A stretch of 64,000 bases of DNA from Thermodesulfobium acidiphilum (GCF_003057965.1 NZ_CP020921.1:608916-672915); one strand, 5' to 3'; numbered from the stretch's first letter, positions 27,434 to 35,624 are shown. Made by a program: numbers and translations. Notes: generated by a model from the letters alone, not told the origin.

Positions 27434-29065
27434 TTGAAAAATTGTATAGCAAGGATTCCAGAACCTGTTAATGAACCTGTTTATGATTATGGGGTGGGAA
27501 GTAAAGAAAGAGATAAATTAAAATTAGCATTAAAAGACGTAGCTTCAAAAAAGGTTGAAATGGCATTAATTATTGATGGAAAAGAAGTTAAGACCGAAAA
27601 TAAAATAGATGTTAGATGTCCACATCAACACGATGTTGTTCTTGGTCAATATTATCAGGCTAGCAAGGAAGAAATCAAGTTAGCAATCGAATCGGCAATG
27701 AAAGCAAAAAAAAATTGGGCAAAAGTTGATTTTCAAGAAAGAGCAGCAATTTTTTTAAAAGCAGCAGAACTTTTAAGCACAAAGTATAGATACCTAATGA
27801 ATGCCACAACAATGCTTTCAATTAGCAAGAATGTATTTCAAGCTGAAATAGATTGTGTTTGTGAACTTATTGATTTTTTGAGATTTAACGTAAAATTTGC
27901 TGAGAAAATTTATGAAGATCAGCCCATTTCGCCAAAAGGTTTTTGGAACAGAATGCAATACAGACCTCTTGAAGGATTTGTATTTGCAGTTCCTCCATTT
28001 AACTTTGTTTCGATTTCTGGTAATTTGCCAACTGCACCGGTCATAATGGGGAATGTTTCAATTTGGAAACCAGCTTCTAGTGCTGTTTATCCTTCTTATT
28101 TGTTTATGAAGATTCTTCAAGAGGCAGGTTTGCCAGATGGAGTAATAAATTTTGTGCCTGCTAGGGGTTCTGATATAGGAGATTTAGTTTTCTCTTCAAG
28201 AGAATTTGCTGGTCTTCATTTCACAGGAAGTTATGAAACCTTTAACTATATGTGGAAAACAATAGCCAATAATATCTCGAATTATATAACCTATCCAAGA
28301 ATTGTTGGGGAAACTGGTGGTAAAGATTTTATTTTTGCTCATAATTCTGCTAACACTAAGAGTTTAATTACTGCAATTATTAGAGGTTCCTTTGAGTATC
28401 AAGGTCAAAAGTGTTCTGCTGTTTCAAGAGTTTATATGCCAAAATCAATTTTTAATGGCTTTAAAGACGATTTTCTTAATGAACTAAGCAAGATAAAAAT
28501 GGGAACTCCTGAAGATTTCACAAATTTTATAAATGCAGTTATAAATAGAGAATCATTTGATAAAATAAGATCTTATATCGATTATGCAAAAAATCACAAC
28601 GAAGCCAGGATCTTATTTGGTGGGAAATGTGATGATAGTGTGGGATATTTTATAGAACCTACCGTTATAGTCACTAAAAACCCTCACTTTAAAACTATGG
28701 AAGAAGAGATTTTTGGTCCTGTGGTGACTTTTTATCCTTATGATGATGATAAGTTTGAAGAAACGCTCTATTTATGTGATAAAACAAGTATATATGGGCT
28801 AACTGGTGCTATATTTGCCCAAGACAGAAATGCTATAAATATTGCAACTGAAATTCTTGAGTTTTGTGCTGGTAATTTTTATATTAACGATAAGCCAACA
28901 GGTGCGGTTGTAGGTCAGCAACCCTTTGGTGGAGCTAGAGCAAGTGGGACGAACGATAAGGCAGGCAGCTTGTTAAACCTCATTAGATGGACAAGTGCAA
29001 GGTCTGTTAAAGAAACTTTTAACCCCCCAGAACATTTCGAATACCCTTTTATGGAGGAAAGATAA
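27434..29065 (+). CDS. L-glutamate gamma-semialdehyde (P5C) dehydrogenase, ALDH4A1 type
   Basis: This NAD-dependent enzyme of about 543 residues oxidises glutamate semialdehyde to glutamate in proline catabolism. The N-terminal NEPVYDYGVGSKERDKL and DVRCPHQHDVVLGQY match the ALDH4A1-type family rather than RocA. Core motifs are VFAVPPFNFVSISGNLPT, VGETGGKDFIFAH, the catalytic cysteine in YQGQKCSAVSRVY, and EEEIFGPVVTFYPYDD. I favour TTG at 27434 over 27428 because AGGAGG at 27421-27426 is better spaced. Its stop overlaps the proline dehydrogenase start by one base, forming a compact two-gene module. Confidence 0.93.
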   Translation: MKNCIARIPEPVNEPVYDYGVGSKERDKLKLALKDVASKKVEMALIIDGKEVKTENKIDVRCPHQHDVVLGQYYQASKEEIKLAIESAMKAKKNWAKVDFQERAAIFLKAAELLSTKYRYLMNATTMLSISKNVFQAEIDCVCELIDFLRFNVKFAEKIYEDQPISPKGFWNRMQYRPLEGFVFAVPPFNFVSISGNLPTAPVIMGNVSIWKPASSAVYPSYLFMKILQEAGLPDGVINFVPARGSDIGDLVFSSREFAGLHFTGSYETFNYMWKTIANNISNYITYPRIVGETGGKDFIFAHNSANTKSLITAIIRGSFEYQGQKCSAVSRVYMPKSIFNGFKDDFLNELSKIKMGTPEDFTNFINAVINRESFDKIRSYIDYAKNHNEARILFGGKCDDSVGYFIEPTVIVTKNPHFKTMEEEIFGPVVTFYPYDDDKFEETLYLCDKTSIYGLTGAIFAQDRNAINIATEILEFCAGNFYINDKPTGAVVGQQPFGGARASGTNDKAGSLLNLIRWTSARSVKETFNPPEHFEYPFMEER

Positions 29066-29958
29066 TGCTGAATAATATTTTTAATTTTACTATTTCGAAC
29101 ACGATTGACTATGTTCCAGAACAAATAATTGATTTTTTTTCAAAGAAGTATGTTGCTGGTACGTCTCTTTCTGACGCAGTTAAGACTACGGTTGATTTGA
29201 ACTCTAAGGGGATAATGTCTACTATTGATGTATTGGGTGAATCTGTGTATAACGAGGATCAAACCATATTCTTTAGAAATGAATGTATTAAAGTACTTGA
29301 AACTATTAAAAAAGAGTCTCTTAACGCAAATCTTTCGTTAAAACCCACCCAGATGGGTCTTGCTATAAATAAGGCTCTTTGTTATGAAAATATAAGAAAA
29401 ATAGTAAAGAGAGCTAAAGAGTTGGACAATTTTGTAAGAATTGATATGGAAAATTCTCCATATACAAGTGATACGTTGAAGATGTATAAGCTTTTAAGAG
29501 AAGAATTTCCAGGTCATGTTGGGACTGTCTTACAGGCATATTTAAGAAGAACAGTTGACGATATTGATAAACTTTCAGATAAAGATCTGAATATAAGACT
29601 TTGTAAAGGCATCTACATGGAATCTTATAAAATTGCATATAAAAATCCTGAAATAATTAATGAAAATTACATTTATTGTTTAGAAAAACTTTTTGAGAAT
29701 AAGGCATATGTGGGCATTGCGACTCATGATGAGAAATTAATTTTTCATGCAATGAAACTAATTAGAAAGTACAATTTGCAGCCAAATGAATATGAATTTC
29801 AGATGCTATTGGGAATAGGCGAAAAATTAAGAGATTTCATACTTGCTAAAAAACATAGGCTTAGAATATATGTACCATATGGTAAAGAATGGTTGTCTTA
29901 TGTTAGAAGAAGATTAAAAGAAAATCCAAACATAATTAAAACAGCTCTTGGCTTATAG
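29065..29958 (+). CDS. Proline dehydrogenase (monofunctional)
   Basis: This 297-residue FAD-dependent TIM-barrel enzyme oxidises proline to pyrroline-5-carboxylate. Conserved features are LSLKPTQMGLAI, FVRIDMENSPYTSDTL, TVLQAYLRRTVDDI, IRLCKGIYMES, YEFQMLLGIG and the C-terminal substrate-binding RIYVPYGKEW and YVRRRLKENP (with the Arg-Arg pair). It is the short monofunctional form, not fused PutA. It partners the P5C dehydrogenase immediately upstream (1-base overlap). Membrane association and the electron acceptor are not visible in the sequence. Confidence 0.93.
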   Translation: MLNNIFNFTISNTIDYVPEQIIDFFSKKYVAGTSLSDAVKTTVDLNSKGIMSTIDVLGESVYNEDQTIFFRNECIKVLETIKKESLNANLSLKPTQMGLAINKALCYENIRKIVKRAKELDNFVRIDMENSPYTSDTLKMYKLLREEFPGHVGTVLQAYLRRTVDDIDKLSDKDLNIRLCKGIYMESYKIAYKNPEIINENYIYCLEKLFENKAYVGIATHDEKLIFHAMKLIRKYNLQPNEYEFQMLLGIGEKLRDFILAKKHRLRIYVPYGKEWLSYVRRRLKENPNIIKTALGL

Positions 29959-30057
29959 TAAGAATATAAAAAATATTTATATATTATCAAATAAAAAGAA
30001 ATTATAATAGAATATTAGCATTGACATATTAAATATTTTATTTTAGGGGGTGCTAAT

Positions 30058-31191
30058 TTGTTTTTGAAGTACAAGAAATTTTTGTTTTCGTTTCTAGCTT
30101 TATTGGGAGTGGGTTTGCTGTTGGCCGGTTGTGCTGGAACTCAGCAAAAGGCTGCAAGTTCTACGATTAAAGTTGCAGTAGTAGGTCCAATGACGGGTGC
30201 GCAAGCGAAATATGGAGAAGATTGGAAGAATTCTGCGCTTTTGGCTATTGATGAAATTAATGCAAAGGGAGGGATTAAGGGGAAGAAACTTGAAGCTGTA
30301 ATATTTGACGATGCAGCGGATCCAAAACAAGCTGTATCGGTAGCTCAAAAGATTGTTAGCGATCCAAGCATTATAGCTGTTATAGGCCACGTTAATTCTG
30401 GTTGTTCCATACCTGCATCTAAAATTTATGCCCAAGCTAATGTTCCAATGCTCACTGTTTCTACAAATCCTGAACTAACCCAACAAGGTTTAAAGAATAT
30501 TTTTAGAGTGGCTCCAACTGACAACGTTCAAGGTAGTTTTGCTGCTGATTTTTTGTTTAAAAAAGGATATAAGAATATAGCAATTTTACAAGATAAGTCT
30601 GCGTATGGTCAGGGAGTTGCTACAGAGTTTAAAAATAGCTTTGAGAAATTAGGTGGGAAAGTTCTTGCATTTGAAGGCGTAACAGAAGATCAAAAGGATT
30701 TTTCAGCTATACTTACGAAATTTAAAACTCTTAAACCAGACGCTATTTATTTTGGTGGTTACTACCCTGAGGGGGCTCTCATAACTAAACAAATGAGAGA
30801 TTTGGGTATGAAGATGCCTTTAGTAGGTCCAGATGGTTTGTATGATCCACAATTCTTAAAGATTGCAGGAGCAGCAGCTAATGGAGATATAATAACAAAT
30901 ATAGGTCTTAATATCGAGACAAATCCAAATGCTAAAGATTTTTTGGCAGCTTATAAGGCAAAATATGGAGAGCCTGGTGCATATGGTATATTTGCATACG
31001 AAGCCGTAAAAATATTGGCAGCTGCACTTGAAAAGGACCCAACAGCAAAGGGTGAAGCGCTTATAAAGCTTTTGGATGAAACTAATTACACTGGTGTTCT
31101 TGGGAAAACAACATTTGCTCCAAATGGAGACACGACTAATAAGGTGATCACGGTATATCAAGTAGAAAACGGTAAGTTTGTAGAGATTTAG
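30058..31191 (+). CDS. Branched-chain amino acid ABC transporter substrate-binding lipoprotein (LivJ/K type)
   Basis: This 377-residue periplasm-facing lipoprotein has a signal peptide ending in LLAGC (Cys25, lipobox). The Peripla_BP_6 fold has VAVVGPMTGAQAKYGEDW near residue 40, IDEINAKGGIKGKKLEAVIF, VIGHVNSGCSIPASKIYA, and a C-terminal NYTGVLGKTTFAPNGDT. It binds branched-chain or other amino acids for an ABC importer. No permease or ATPase gene is next to it, so it is an orphan or has distant partners. Placement after the proline pair suggests amino acid uptake, by inference only. TTG at 30058 follows an AGGGGGTG site. Confidence 0.9.
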   Translation: MFLKYKKFLFSFLALLGVGLLLAGCAGTQQKAASSTIKVAVVGPMTGAQAKYGEDWKNSALLAIDEINAKGGIKGKKLEAVIFDDAADPKQAVSVAQKIVSDPSIIAVIGHVNSGCSIPASKIYAQANVPMLTVSTNPELTQQGLKNIFRVAPTDNVQGSFAADFLFKKGYKNIAILQDKSAYGQGVATEFKNSFEKLGGKVLAFEGVTEDQKDFSAILTKFKTLKPDAIYFGGYYPEGALITKQMRDLGMKMPLVGPDGLYDPQFLKIAGAAANGDIITNIGLNIETNPNAKDFLAAYKAKYGEPGAYGIFAYEAVKILAAALEKDPTAKGEALIKLLDETNYTGVLGKTTFAPNGDTTNKVITVYQVENGKFVEI

Positions 31192-31194
31192 GGG

Positions 31195-31223
31195 TTGGCA
31201 ATTTTAATTTTTTAGTTTATAAT
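31195..31223 (+). promoter_or_regulatory. Sigma-70 promoter for tRNA-Gly/tRNA-Arg
   Basis: TTGGCA at 31195-31200 and TATAAT at 31218-31223 are separated by 17 nt, an excellent sigma-70 match. Transcription would begin near 31230, about six bases before tRNA-Gly. The -35 box begins just after the stop codon of the amino-acid-binding lipoprotein gene. Confidence 0.75.
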
Positions 31224-31235
31224 CTCAACATGTGG

Positions 31236-31311
31236 GCGGGAGTAGCTCAGTCGGTAGAGCATCAGCCTTCCAAGCTGAGGGTCGCGGGTTCGAATCTCGT
31301 CTCCCGCTCCA
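31236..31311 (+). tRNA. tRNA-Gly (TCC anticodon)
   Basis: This 76-nt cloverleaf has acceptor stem GCGGGAG pairing with CTCCCGC, a standard D arm (GCTC/GAGC), and an anticodon arm TCAGC/GCTGA with loop CTTCCAA. That gives anticodon TCC, which reads GGA and GGG. The T arm contains GGTTCGAATC, and CCA is encoded. It is 11 nt upstream of tRNA-Arg and likely shares its transcript. Confidence 0.96.
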
Positions 31312-31322
31312 TGTTAGTTTAA

Positions 31323-31399
31323 GCGCCCGTAGCTCAGTTGGACAGAGCGGCGGACTTCTAATCCGTAGGTCACAGGTTCGAATCCTGTCGGGCGCGCCA
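31323..31399 (+). tRNA. tRNA-Arg (TCT anticodon)
   Basis: This 77-nt cloverleaf has acceptor stem GCGCCCG pairing with CGGGCGC, discriminator G and an encoded CCA. The anticodon loop CTTCTAA gives TCT, which reads AGA and AGG, the Arg codons favoured in this AT-rich genome. The T loop TTCGAAT is standard. It is followed by a run of T residues and then, 33 nt downstream, by the start codon of the dienelactone hydrolase gene. Confidence 0.96.
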
Positions 31400-31432
31400 A
31401 TTTATTTTTTTATATGTAGGGGGAATATAAAA

Positions 31433-32217
31433 ATGAAGAAAGATATAATAGTTTATCAATGTGAACCATTCAAATCTTCAGAAGTTAATGTCAAAAAGAA
31501 AAATATTACTTATTTCTCAGATAAAACTACGCTAAAAAGTGTTCTTTTTTATAATTTTTTTATAATTCTAACGAACTAAGTAAAAGGCCTGGAATTTTGT
31601 TATTTTCGGATTGGGTAGGTGTAGGGGATTTTGCTTTTGAAAAAGCGAAGAATTTTGTTAAGGAAGGATTTGTTGTACTGGTTGTTGATGTTTATGGTAA
31701 TGGGAAAGTAGCAAGAGATCAAGTAGAGGCTTTTGAACTGTCTTCTATTTATAAAAATGATAGACTTTTAATGCGAAAGAGAGCTATAGCTTCATTAGAA
31801 GAATTTAAAAAAATTGAAATCGTTGATAAAAAAAACATATCAGCTGTGGGATACTGCTTTGGTGGTACAGTAGCATTAGAGTTGGCAAGAAGTGGTGCTA
31901 ATATAAGGAACGTTGTAACTTTCCATGCAGGCCTGGATACCCCATTAGAAGCTACACCTGGTAATTTTAGACCTAAGGTGTTAGCTTTGCACGGTGCGGA
32001 TGACCCACATGTGCCTATTGATCAGGTTTTAAAGTTTCAGGAAGAATTAAGAAAAGTTGGTGCTGATTGGGTTTTTGTTTCTTATGGAAATAGCGTTCAT
32101 TCATTTACCAACAAAAGAGTAGGTACAGATCTATCTAAAGGAGTGGCTTATAATAAGCTATCAGATAAGAGATCGTGGTCTGCCGCTATTGGTTTCTTAA
32201 AGGAGAATATTAAATAA
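31433..32217 (+). pseudogene. Dienelactone hydrolase family protein, interrupted by a frameshift near codon 42
   Basis: An ATG at 31433 with AGGGGG upstream encodes MKKDIIVYQCEPF, and later NITYFSDKTTLKSVLFYN, which is the family's N-terminal strand region. That frame hits a stop at 31577. The body continues in the -1 frame with SKRPGILLFSDWVG, VLVVDVYGNG, the nucleophile Cys in GYCFGGTVAL, the Asp in HGADDPHVP and the His in NSVHSFTN, ending at 32217. All three catalytic residues are intact. The break falls in the T7 run 31555-31561. One extra T, or a -1 ribosomal slip over TTT TTT, would give a continuous protein of about 261 residues, normal for the family. Options are true pseudogene, sequencing error, or slippage-dependent expression. 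If read alone, the 3' part starts at TTG 31597 and lacks the first strands. Confidence 0.8.
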
Positions 32218-32220
32218 GGG

Positions 32221-32316
32221 ATTTTAAAAAATAAAAAATTATTAGGAGTTTTACTTCTCGTAGCTGTTATATTGTTAGCTATATTGCCTAAAGAGTCTGC
32301 CAGAGAATCTGCTTAA
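32221..32316 (+). other. Short hydrophobic reading frame in phase with the hydrolase
   Basis: Immediately after the hydrolase stop, the same frame stays open for 31 codons and would encode KNKKLLGVLLLVAVILLAIL followed by PKESARESA, a plausible single membrane helix. There is no ATG, GTG or TTG at its head; ATT at 32221 is the only candidate and the spacing to AAGGAG is poor. It could be a decayed small membrane gene or a readthrough tail. I am not confident it is expressed. Confidence 0.25.
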
Positions 32317-32322
32317 TTTATG

Positions 32323-32364
32323 CCTCTGTAGTTAAGATTAGATTTTTTAGCTGCAGAGGTTTTT
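32323..32364 (+). terminator. Rho-independent terminator
   Basis: A 9-bp stem pairs CCTCTGTAG (32323-32331) with CTGCAGAGG (32351-32359), with one G-U pair and a 19-nt loop. It is followed by five T residues. It closes the tRNA-Gly/tRNA-Arg/hydrolase transcript and is the clearest intrinsic terminator I found in the window. Confidence 0.7.
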
Positions 32365-32365
32365 G

Positions 32366-32374
32366 TGATAAAAT
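32366..32374 (+). promoter_or_regulatory. Extended -10 promoter candidate for chrA, probably leaderless
   Basis: TGATAAAAT (TG, one base, then TAAAAT) ends eight bases before the chrA ATG at 32382. No -35 box is evident, and no ribosome binding site precedes the ATG. If used, transcription would start at or within two bases of the start codon. Confidence 0.4.
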
Positions 32375-32381
32375 CTAAAAC

Positions 32382-33557
32382 ATGAAAAAAGTTATTAATT
32401 CTTGTCCGACACCTTTACATTTTCTTATAAAGTGTTTGTATTTGGGCTCTGTTTCATTTGGGGGAGTTGCAATGATACCTACTCTGAGAACCGAGTTTGT
32501 AAAAAAATATTCATGTGTAAGCGACAATTCATTCTTAAGAGGTATTACTCTTACAGAGTTCTTACCGGGTTCAATTATTAGTAATCTTGTAGGGTTTATA
32601 GCATATAGGACTTTTGGTTTTTGGTATGGAATTTTATCATCCTTAGCTATTGTTTTTCCCTCTATATTAATGATGGTTTTCTTTGCATTTTTGTACATAC
32701 ATGGTAATGTAACAGTAATAAATCTAGTTTTTAGAGGATTAAAACCCTTTGTGGTCGCATTCTTTTTTATTGCTTTTTTACAATTTTATAAAAAATACGT
32801 TAAATCTGGAAGACAGTTAATTTTCCTCATTATCTCATTTGTTACCTTTTTAAACGATGTTGAGATTATTTATGTATTTTTATTATCGTTTTTATTTGGA
32901 TCTTTTTTGCTTAAAATAGATATACCCCAAATAAAGAGTTATACAACTGAGAATCTTTCTTTGAAAGAAATTATTTATGTACTTCTTATATTAACAACAA
33001 TGCTTTTAGTTGTTTTTTTCTTATTTCCAAATTTTTTTGATTTTTGTATTAGTTTAAGTAAAATTAGTTTGCTCGCTTTTGGTGGCGCTCAATCTGCCCT
33101 ACCTCTTTATCACGCGACCTTTGTTGTTAATAACAATCTTTTAACACAAAATGCTTATCTGGATGCTGTTCTTATAAGCCAAATTACTCCTGGGCCGGTT
33201 CTATGTCTTTCTGGATATCTTGGATATGTTTATGGAGGATTTGTGGGTGCAATGCTAGCATTTTTATTTACCTTTGTACCGCCTATAATTTTATTAATTC
33301 TGATTGATCCGTTTTATGATAGGTTGAGCAAAAAAACCTGGTTCTATAGAGGTATGATCGGAGTGATTACATCTTTAACTGCTCTCCTCCTGTCATTGGG
33401 AGTTCAATTCTTTCCACAAACCATAATTGACCCATTTACTTTTTCTGTTATGATTATAAGTGCAATATCTCTTTATTATAAAAAACCTGTTATATTTACA
33501 GTGTTATTCATTTCTATCTGTAGTTATTTTTATTACGGCTTTTTAATACATTTTTAA
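32382..33557 (+). CDS. chrA: Chromate transporter family protein ChrA
   Basis: This 391-residue membrane protein is built from two tandem CHR domains, each with about five to six helices. The first repeat has LYLGSVSFGGVAMIPTLRTE and LTEFLPGSIISNLVGFIAYR. The second has SKISLLAFGGAQSALPLYH and ISQITPGPVLCLSGYLGYV. The paired FGG and PG motifs are the family signature. ChrA exports chromate in studied bacteria, but many homologues have other or unknown substrates, and no regulator or chromate reductase is nearby. It sits alone between a terminator and a tRNA promoter, so it appears monocistronic. The start lacks a ribosome binding site. Confidence 0.9.
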   Translation: MKKVINSCPTPLHFLIKCLYLGSVSFGGVAMIPTLRTEFVKKYSCVSDNSFLRGITLTEFLPGSIISNLVGFIAYRTFGFWYGILSSLAIVFPSILMMVFFAFLYIHGNVTVINLVFRGLKPFVVAFFFIAFLQFYKKYVKSGRQLIFLIISFVTFLNDVEIIYVFLLSFLFGSFLLKIDIPQIKSYTTENLSLKEIIYVLLILTTMLLVVFFLFPNFFDFCISLSKISLLAFGGAQSALPLYHATFVVNNNLLTQNAYLDAVLISQITPGPVLCLSGYLGYVYGGFVGAMLAFLFTFVPPIILLILIDPFYDRLSKKTWFYRGMIGVITSLTALLLSLGVQFFPQTIIDPFTFSVMIISAISLYYKKPVIFTVLFISICSYFYYGFLIHF

Positions 33558-33619
33558 ATAGGTTTTTTTATTTTTTTAAGTTATAATTTATATTAAAAGA
33601 ATTAAGAAGTTTGTCATGG

Positions 33620-33647
33620 TTGACAATTTTTATCTTTTTTGTAGAAT
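33620..33647 (+). promoter_or_regulatory. Sigma-70 promoter for tRNA-Glu/tRNA-Val and possibly rpoD
   Basis: TTGACA at 33620-33625 and TAGAAT at 33642-33647 are 16 nt apart. Predicted start is near 33654, three bases before tRNA-Glu. No terminator-like hairpin is seen between the tRNAs and rpoD, so this promoter may also feed the rpoD-uppS-cdsA run. Confidence 0.7.
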
Positions 33648-33656
33648 ATTAACGAT

Positions 33657-33732
33657 GCCTCCATCGTCTAGGGGACTAGGACACAGCCCTTTCAAGGCTG
33701 AAACAGGGGTTCGAATCCCCTTGGAGGTACCA
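33657..33732 (+). tRNA. tRNA-Glu (TTC anticodon)
   Basis: This 76-nt cloverleaf has acceptor stem GCCTCCA pairing with TGGAGGT (a G-U pair at 1-72), the D arm starting GTCTAGGGG, and an anticodon arm CAGCC/GGCTG with loop CTTTCAA. That gives TTC, which reads GAA and GAG. The T arm contains GGGGTTCGAATCCCC and CCA is encoded. The pattern closely matches bacterial tRNA-Glu. Confidence 0.95.
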
Positions 33733-33759
33733 TTTTGTTTTATGTACTTCTTAAAAAGT

Positions 33760-33834
33760 GGGCGGATAGCTCAGTGGAAGAGCACCTGCTTTACACGCAG
33801 GGGGTCGTAGGTTCGAACCCTACTTCGCCCACCA
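33760..33834 (+). tRNA. tRNA-Val (TAC anticodon)
   Basis: This 75-nt cloverleaf has acceptor stem GGGCGGA pairing with TTCGCCC, an anticodon arm CCTGC/GCAGG with loop TTTACAC (anticodon TAC, reading GTN), T arm GTAGGTTCGAACCCTAC, and an encoded CCA. It lies 27 nt after tRNA-Glu and 33 nt before rpoD. Confidence 0.95.
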
Positions 33835-33867
33835 TTTTTTTAAAACTTCATTTTAGAAGGTGAAAAA

Positions 33868-34938
33868 ATGCCAAAGAATTCTAAAAAAGTTAAAAAAAAT
33901 CCACAAATACCAAATGTAGAAGATCAATCTTATAAGAGTTTTTCTAATTATTTTGATGATTTAGAGGAACCGTCCGATTTAGATAATATAATAAAGTCCA
34001 TAGAAGCTGGCAATGTGGATGATGAGGATCAAGATCTTTTAAAAATTGTTAACGATACTGAGCCGGTTTCAGCAGAAGATGTCCTAATTATGCCAGAAGA
34101 ACGTGTTCCTATGGTCGAAGATCCAGTAAGACAATATCTTAAAGAAATCGGTAAAATACCTCTTTTAAAGCATTCAGAGGAAAAATATTTGGCTGAGAGG
34201 GCATTTCATGGTGATGAAGCAGCTAAGAAGAAACTTGCCGAAGCGAACCTGAGACTTGTAGTTTCAATTGCTAAAAAATATACAAAAAGAGGTTTATTGT
34301 TTCTTGATCTAATTCAGGAAGGTAATATGGGCTTATTAAGAGCTGTTGAAAAGTTTGACTATAGAAAGGGTTATAAATTTTCAACCTATGCAACATGGTG
34401 GATTAGGCAAGCTGTTACTAGAGCTATAGCAGATCAAGCAAGAACAATAAGAATACCAGTACACATGGTGGAGACTATTAATAAGTACAAAAAAACCGTA
34501 AGAAATTTAAGCCAGCAATTGAGTAGAAAACCTACCGACGAAGAAATAGCAGAAAAGATGGAAGTGAACGTTGAAAAAATTCATGAAATCAAAAGAATTT
34601 CTCAAGAACCCATATCTATCGAAACTCCTATTGGAAAGGATGAAGATAGTCATCTTGGAGATTTTATAGCAGACGAGTCGATTTCATCACCTATGGAAGC
34701 AGTAACATATCGTCTTTTGAAAGAAGATTTAGAAGAAGTAATAAAGGATTTACAACCAAGAGAAAGAGATGTGGTTAGGCTTAGATTTGGCCTAGTTGAT
34801 GGCCATGCAAGAACACTCGAAGAAGTGGGTAAAGAATTTGGCGTTACCAGAGAAAGGATTCGCCAGATAGAAGCTAAAGCGCTTAGAAAATTAAGACACC
34901 CAAGCAGGAGTCGTAAGCTTAGGGATTATTTAGTATAA
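33868..34938 (+). CDS. rpoD: Housekeeping RNA polymerase sigma factor RpoD (sigma-A)
   Basis: This 356-residue primary sigma factor has a short acidic N-terminal region in place of a full region 1.1. Region 1.2 is [18 protein letters not shown]. Region 2 includes [38 protein letters not shown] (core binding) and [20 protein letters not shown] (-10 recognition). Region 3 contains [14 protein letters not shown]. Region 4.2 is a helix-turn-helix with [20 protein letters not shown] for the -35 box. All regions are intact and fit the TTGACA/TATAAT promoters in this window. ATG at 33868 has AGAAGGTG upstream. uppS starts 2 nt after its stop. Confidence 0.97.
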   Translation: MPKNSKKVKKNPQIPNVEDQSYKSFSNYFDDLEEPSDLDNIIKSIEAGNVDDEDQDLLKIVNDTEPVSAEDVLIMPEERVPMVEDPVRQYLKEIGKIPLLKHSEEKYLAERAFHGDEAAKKKLAEANLRLVVSIAKKYTKRGLLFLDLIQEGNMGLLRAVEKFDYRKGYKFSTYATWWIRQAVTRAIADQARTIRIPVHMVETINKYKKTVRNLSQQLSRKPTDEEIAEKMEVNVEKIHEIKRISQEPISIETPIGKDEDSHLGDFIADESISSPMEAVTYRLLKEDLEEVIKDLQPRERDVVRLRFGLVDGHARTLEEVGKEFGVTRERIRQIEAKALRKLRHPSRSRKLRDYLV

Positions 34939-34940
34939 CT

Positions 34941-35624
34941 ATGTCTAAAATAAATCATATTGCCATCATAATGGATGGCAATGCAAGATGGTCAAAAACT
35001 AGATTTCTTCCAGTTTTCAACGGTCATCTTGAAGGATTTAAAAAACTACAGGAAATGGTAAACTTTTTTATTGAAAAAAATATTCCATATCTGAGTGTTT
35101 ATGCCTTTTCAACTGAAAACTGGAAGAGACCTAAAGAAGAAATAGAAGGCATATTTAAAATTTTTTATGATGGAATTGAGAGATATATAAAGGAATGGTC
35201 AAAAAAGGGTGTTAAGTTAAAGTTTTTTACTCTTAAAGAAAATTTATCAAACGATATTGTGAGATTGATCGAAACTTCTGAAAAAATTGAAGTAAATCCA
35301 GTAAAGGTTAATCTTGGAGTTGCATTTAATTATGGCTCAAGAAAAGAAATTTTATATACGGCTAATAAAATAAAATCTTTAAATATTGATTTTAATGAAG
35401 AAAATTTTTCGAATATGCTTTTGACTTATCCCTTTCCTGAACCGGATATATTGATAAGGACTGGAGGGGAAAAAAGAATAAGTAATTTTTTCTTATGGCA
35501 AATTGCATATACAGAGCTTTTTTTTGTTGATAAATTATGGCCTGATTTTACAAAAGAGGATCTTGACAATATCATTGTAGAATTTCATAATAGGCAAAGA
35601 AGATTTGGGGGGCGTAATTCTTGA
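34941..35624 (+). CDS. uppS: Undecaprenyl diphosphate synthase (isoprenyl transferase)
   Basis: This 227-residue cis-prenyltransferase makes the C55 lipid carrier for cell-wall precursors. Motifs: HIAIIMDGNARWSK (usually MDGNGRW; Ala here), YLSVYAFSTENWKRPKEEIE, NLGVAFNYGSRKEI, and the C-terminal PDILIRTGGEKRISNFFLWQ and WPDF. It is the first gene of the conserved uppS-cdsA-dxr-rseP-ispG-proS run and overlaps cdsA by 4 nt. No frr or pyrH is present upstream; the run follows rpoD instead. Its substrate comes from the DXP pathway, which dxr and ispG nearby also serve. Confidence 0.95.
   Translation: MSKINHIAIIMDGNARWSKTRFLPVFNGHLEGFKKLQEMVNFFIEKNIPYLSVYAFSTENWKRPKEEIEGIFKIFYDGIERYIKEWSKKGVKLKFFTLKENLSNDIVRLIETSEKIEVNPVKVNLGVAFNYGSRKEILYTANKIKSLNIDFNEENFSNMLLTYPFPEPDILIRTGGEKRISNFFLWQIAYTELFFVDKLWPDFTKEDLDNIIVEFHNRQRRFGGRNS

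Noticed and set aside
29958..30057. AT-only inverted repeat (ATATAAA/TTTATAT) and TTGACA at 30021 as terminator and promoter for the Liv lipoprotein
   Set aside because: The stem has no G-C pairs, and no -10 box lies at the right distance from TTGACA.
31232..31579. A 115-codon open frame across tRNA-Gly, tRNA-Arg and the start of the hydrolase
   Set aside because: Its first two thirds are two tRNA genes in sense; only the part from ATG 31433 is credible coding sequence.
33616..33810. Open frame over tRNA-Glu and tRNA-Val
   Set aside because: It coincides with a promoter and two well-folded tRNAs and has no protein-like features.
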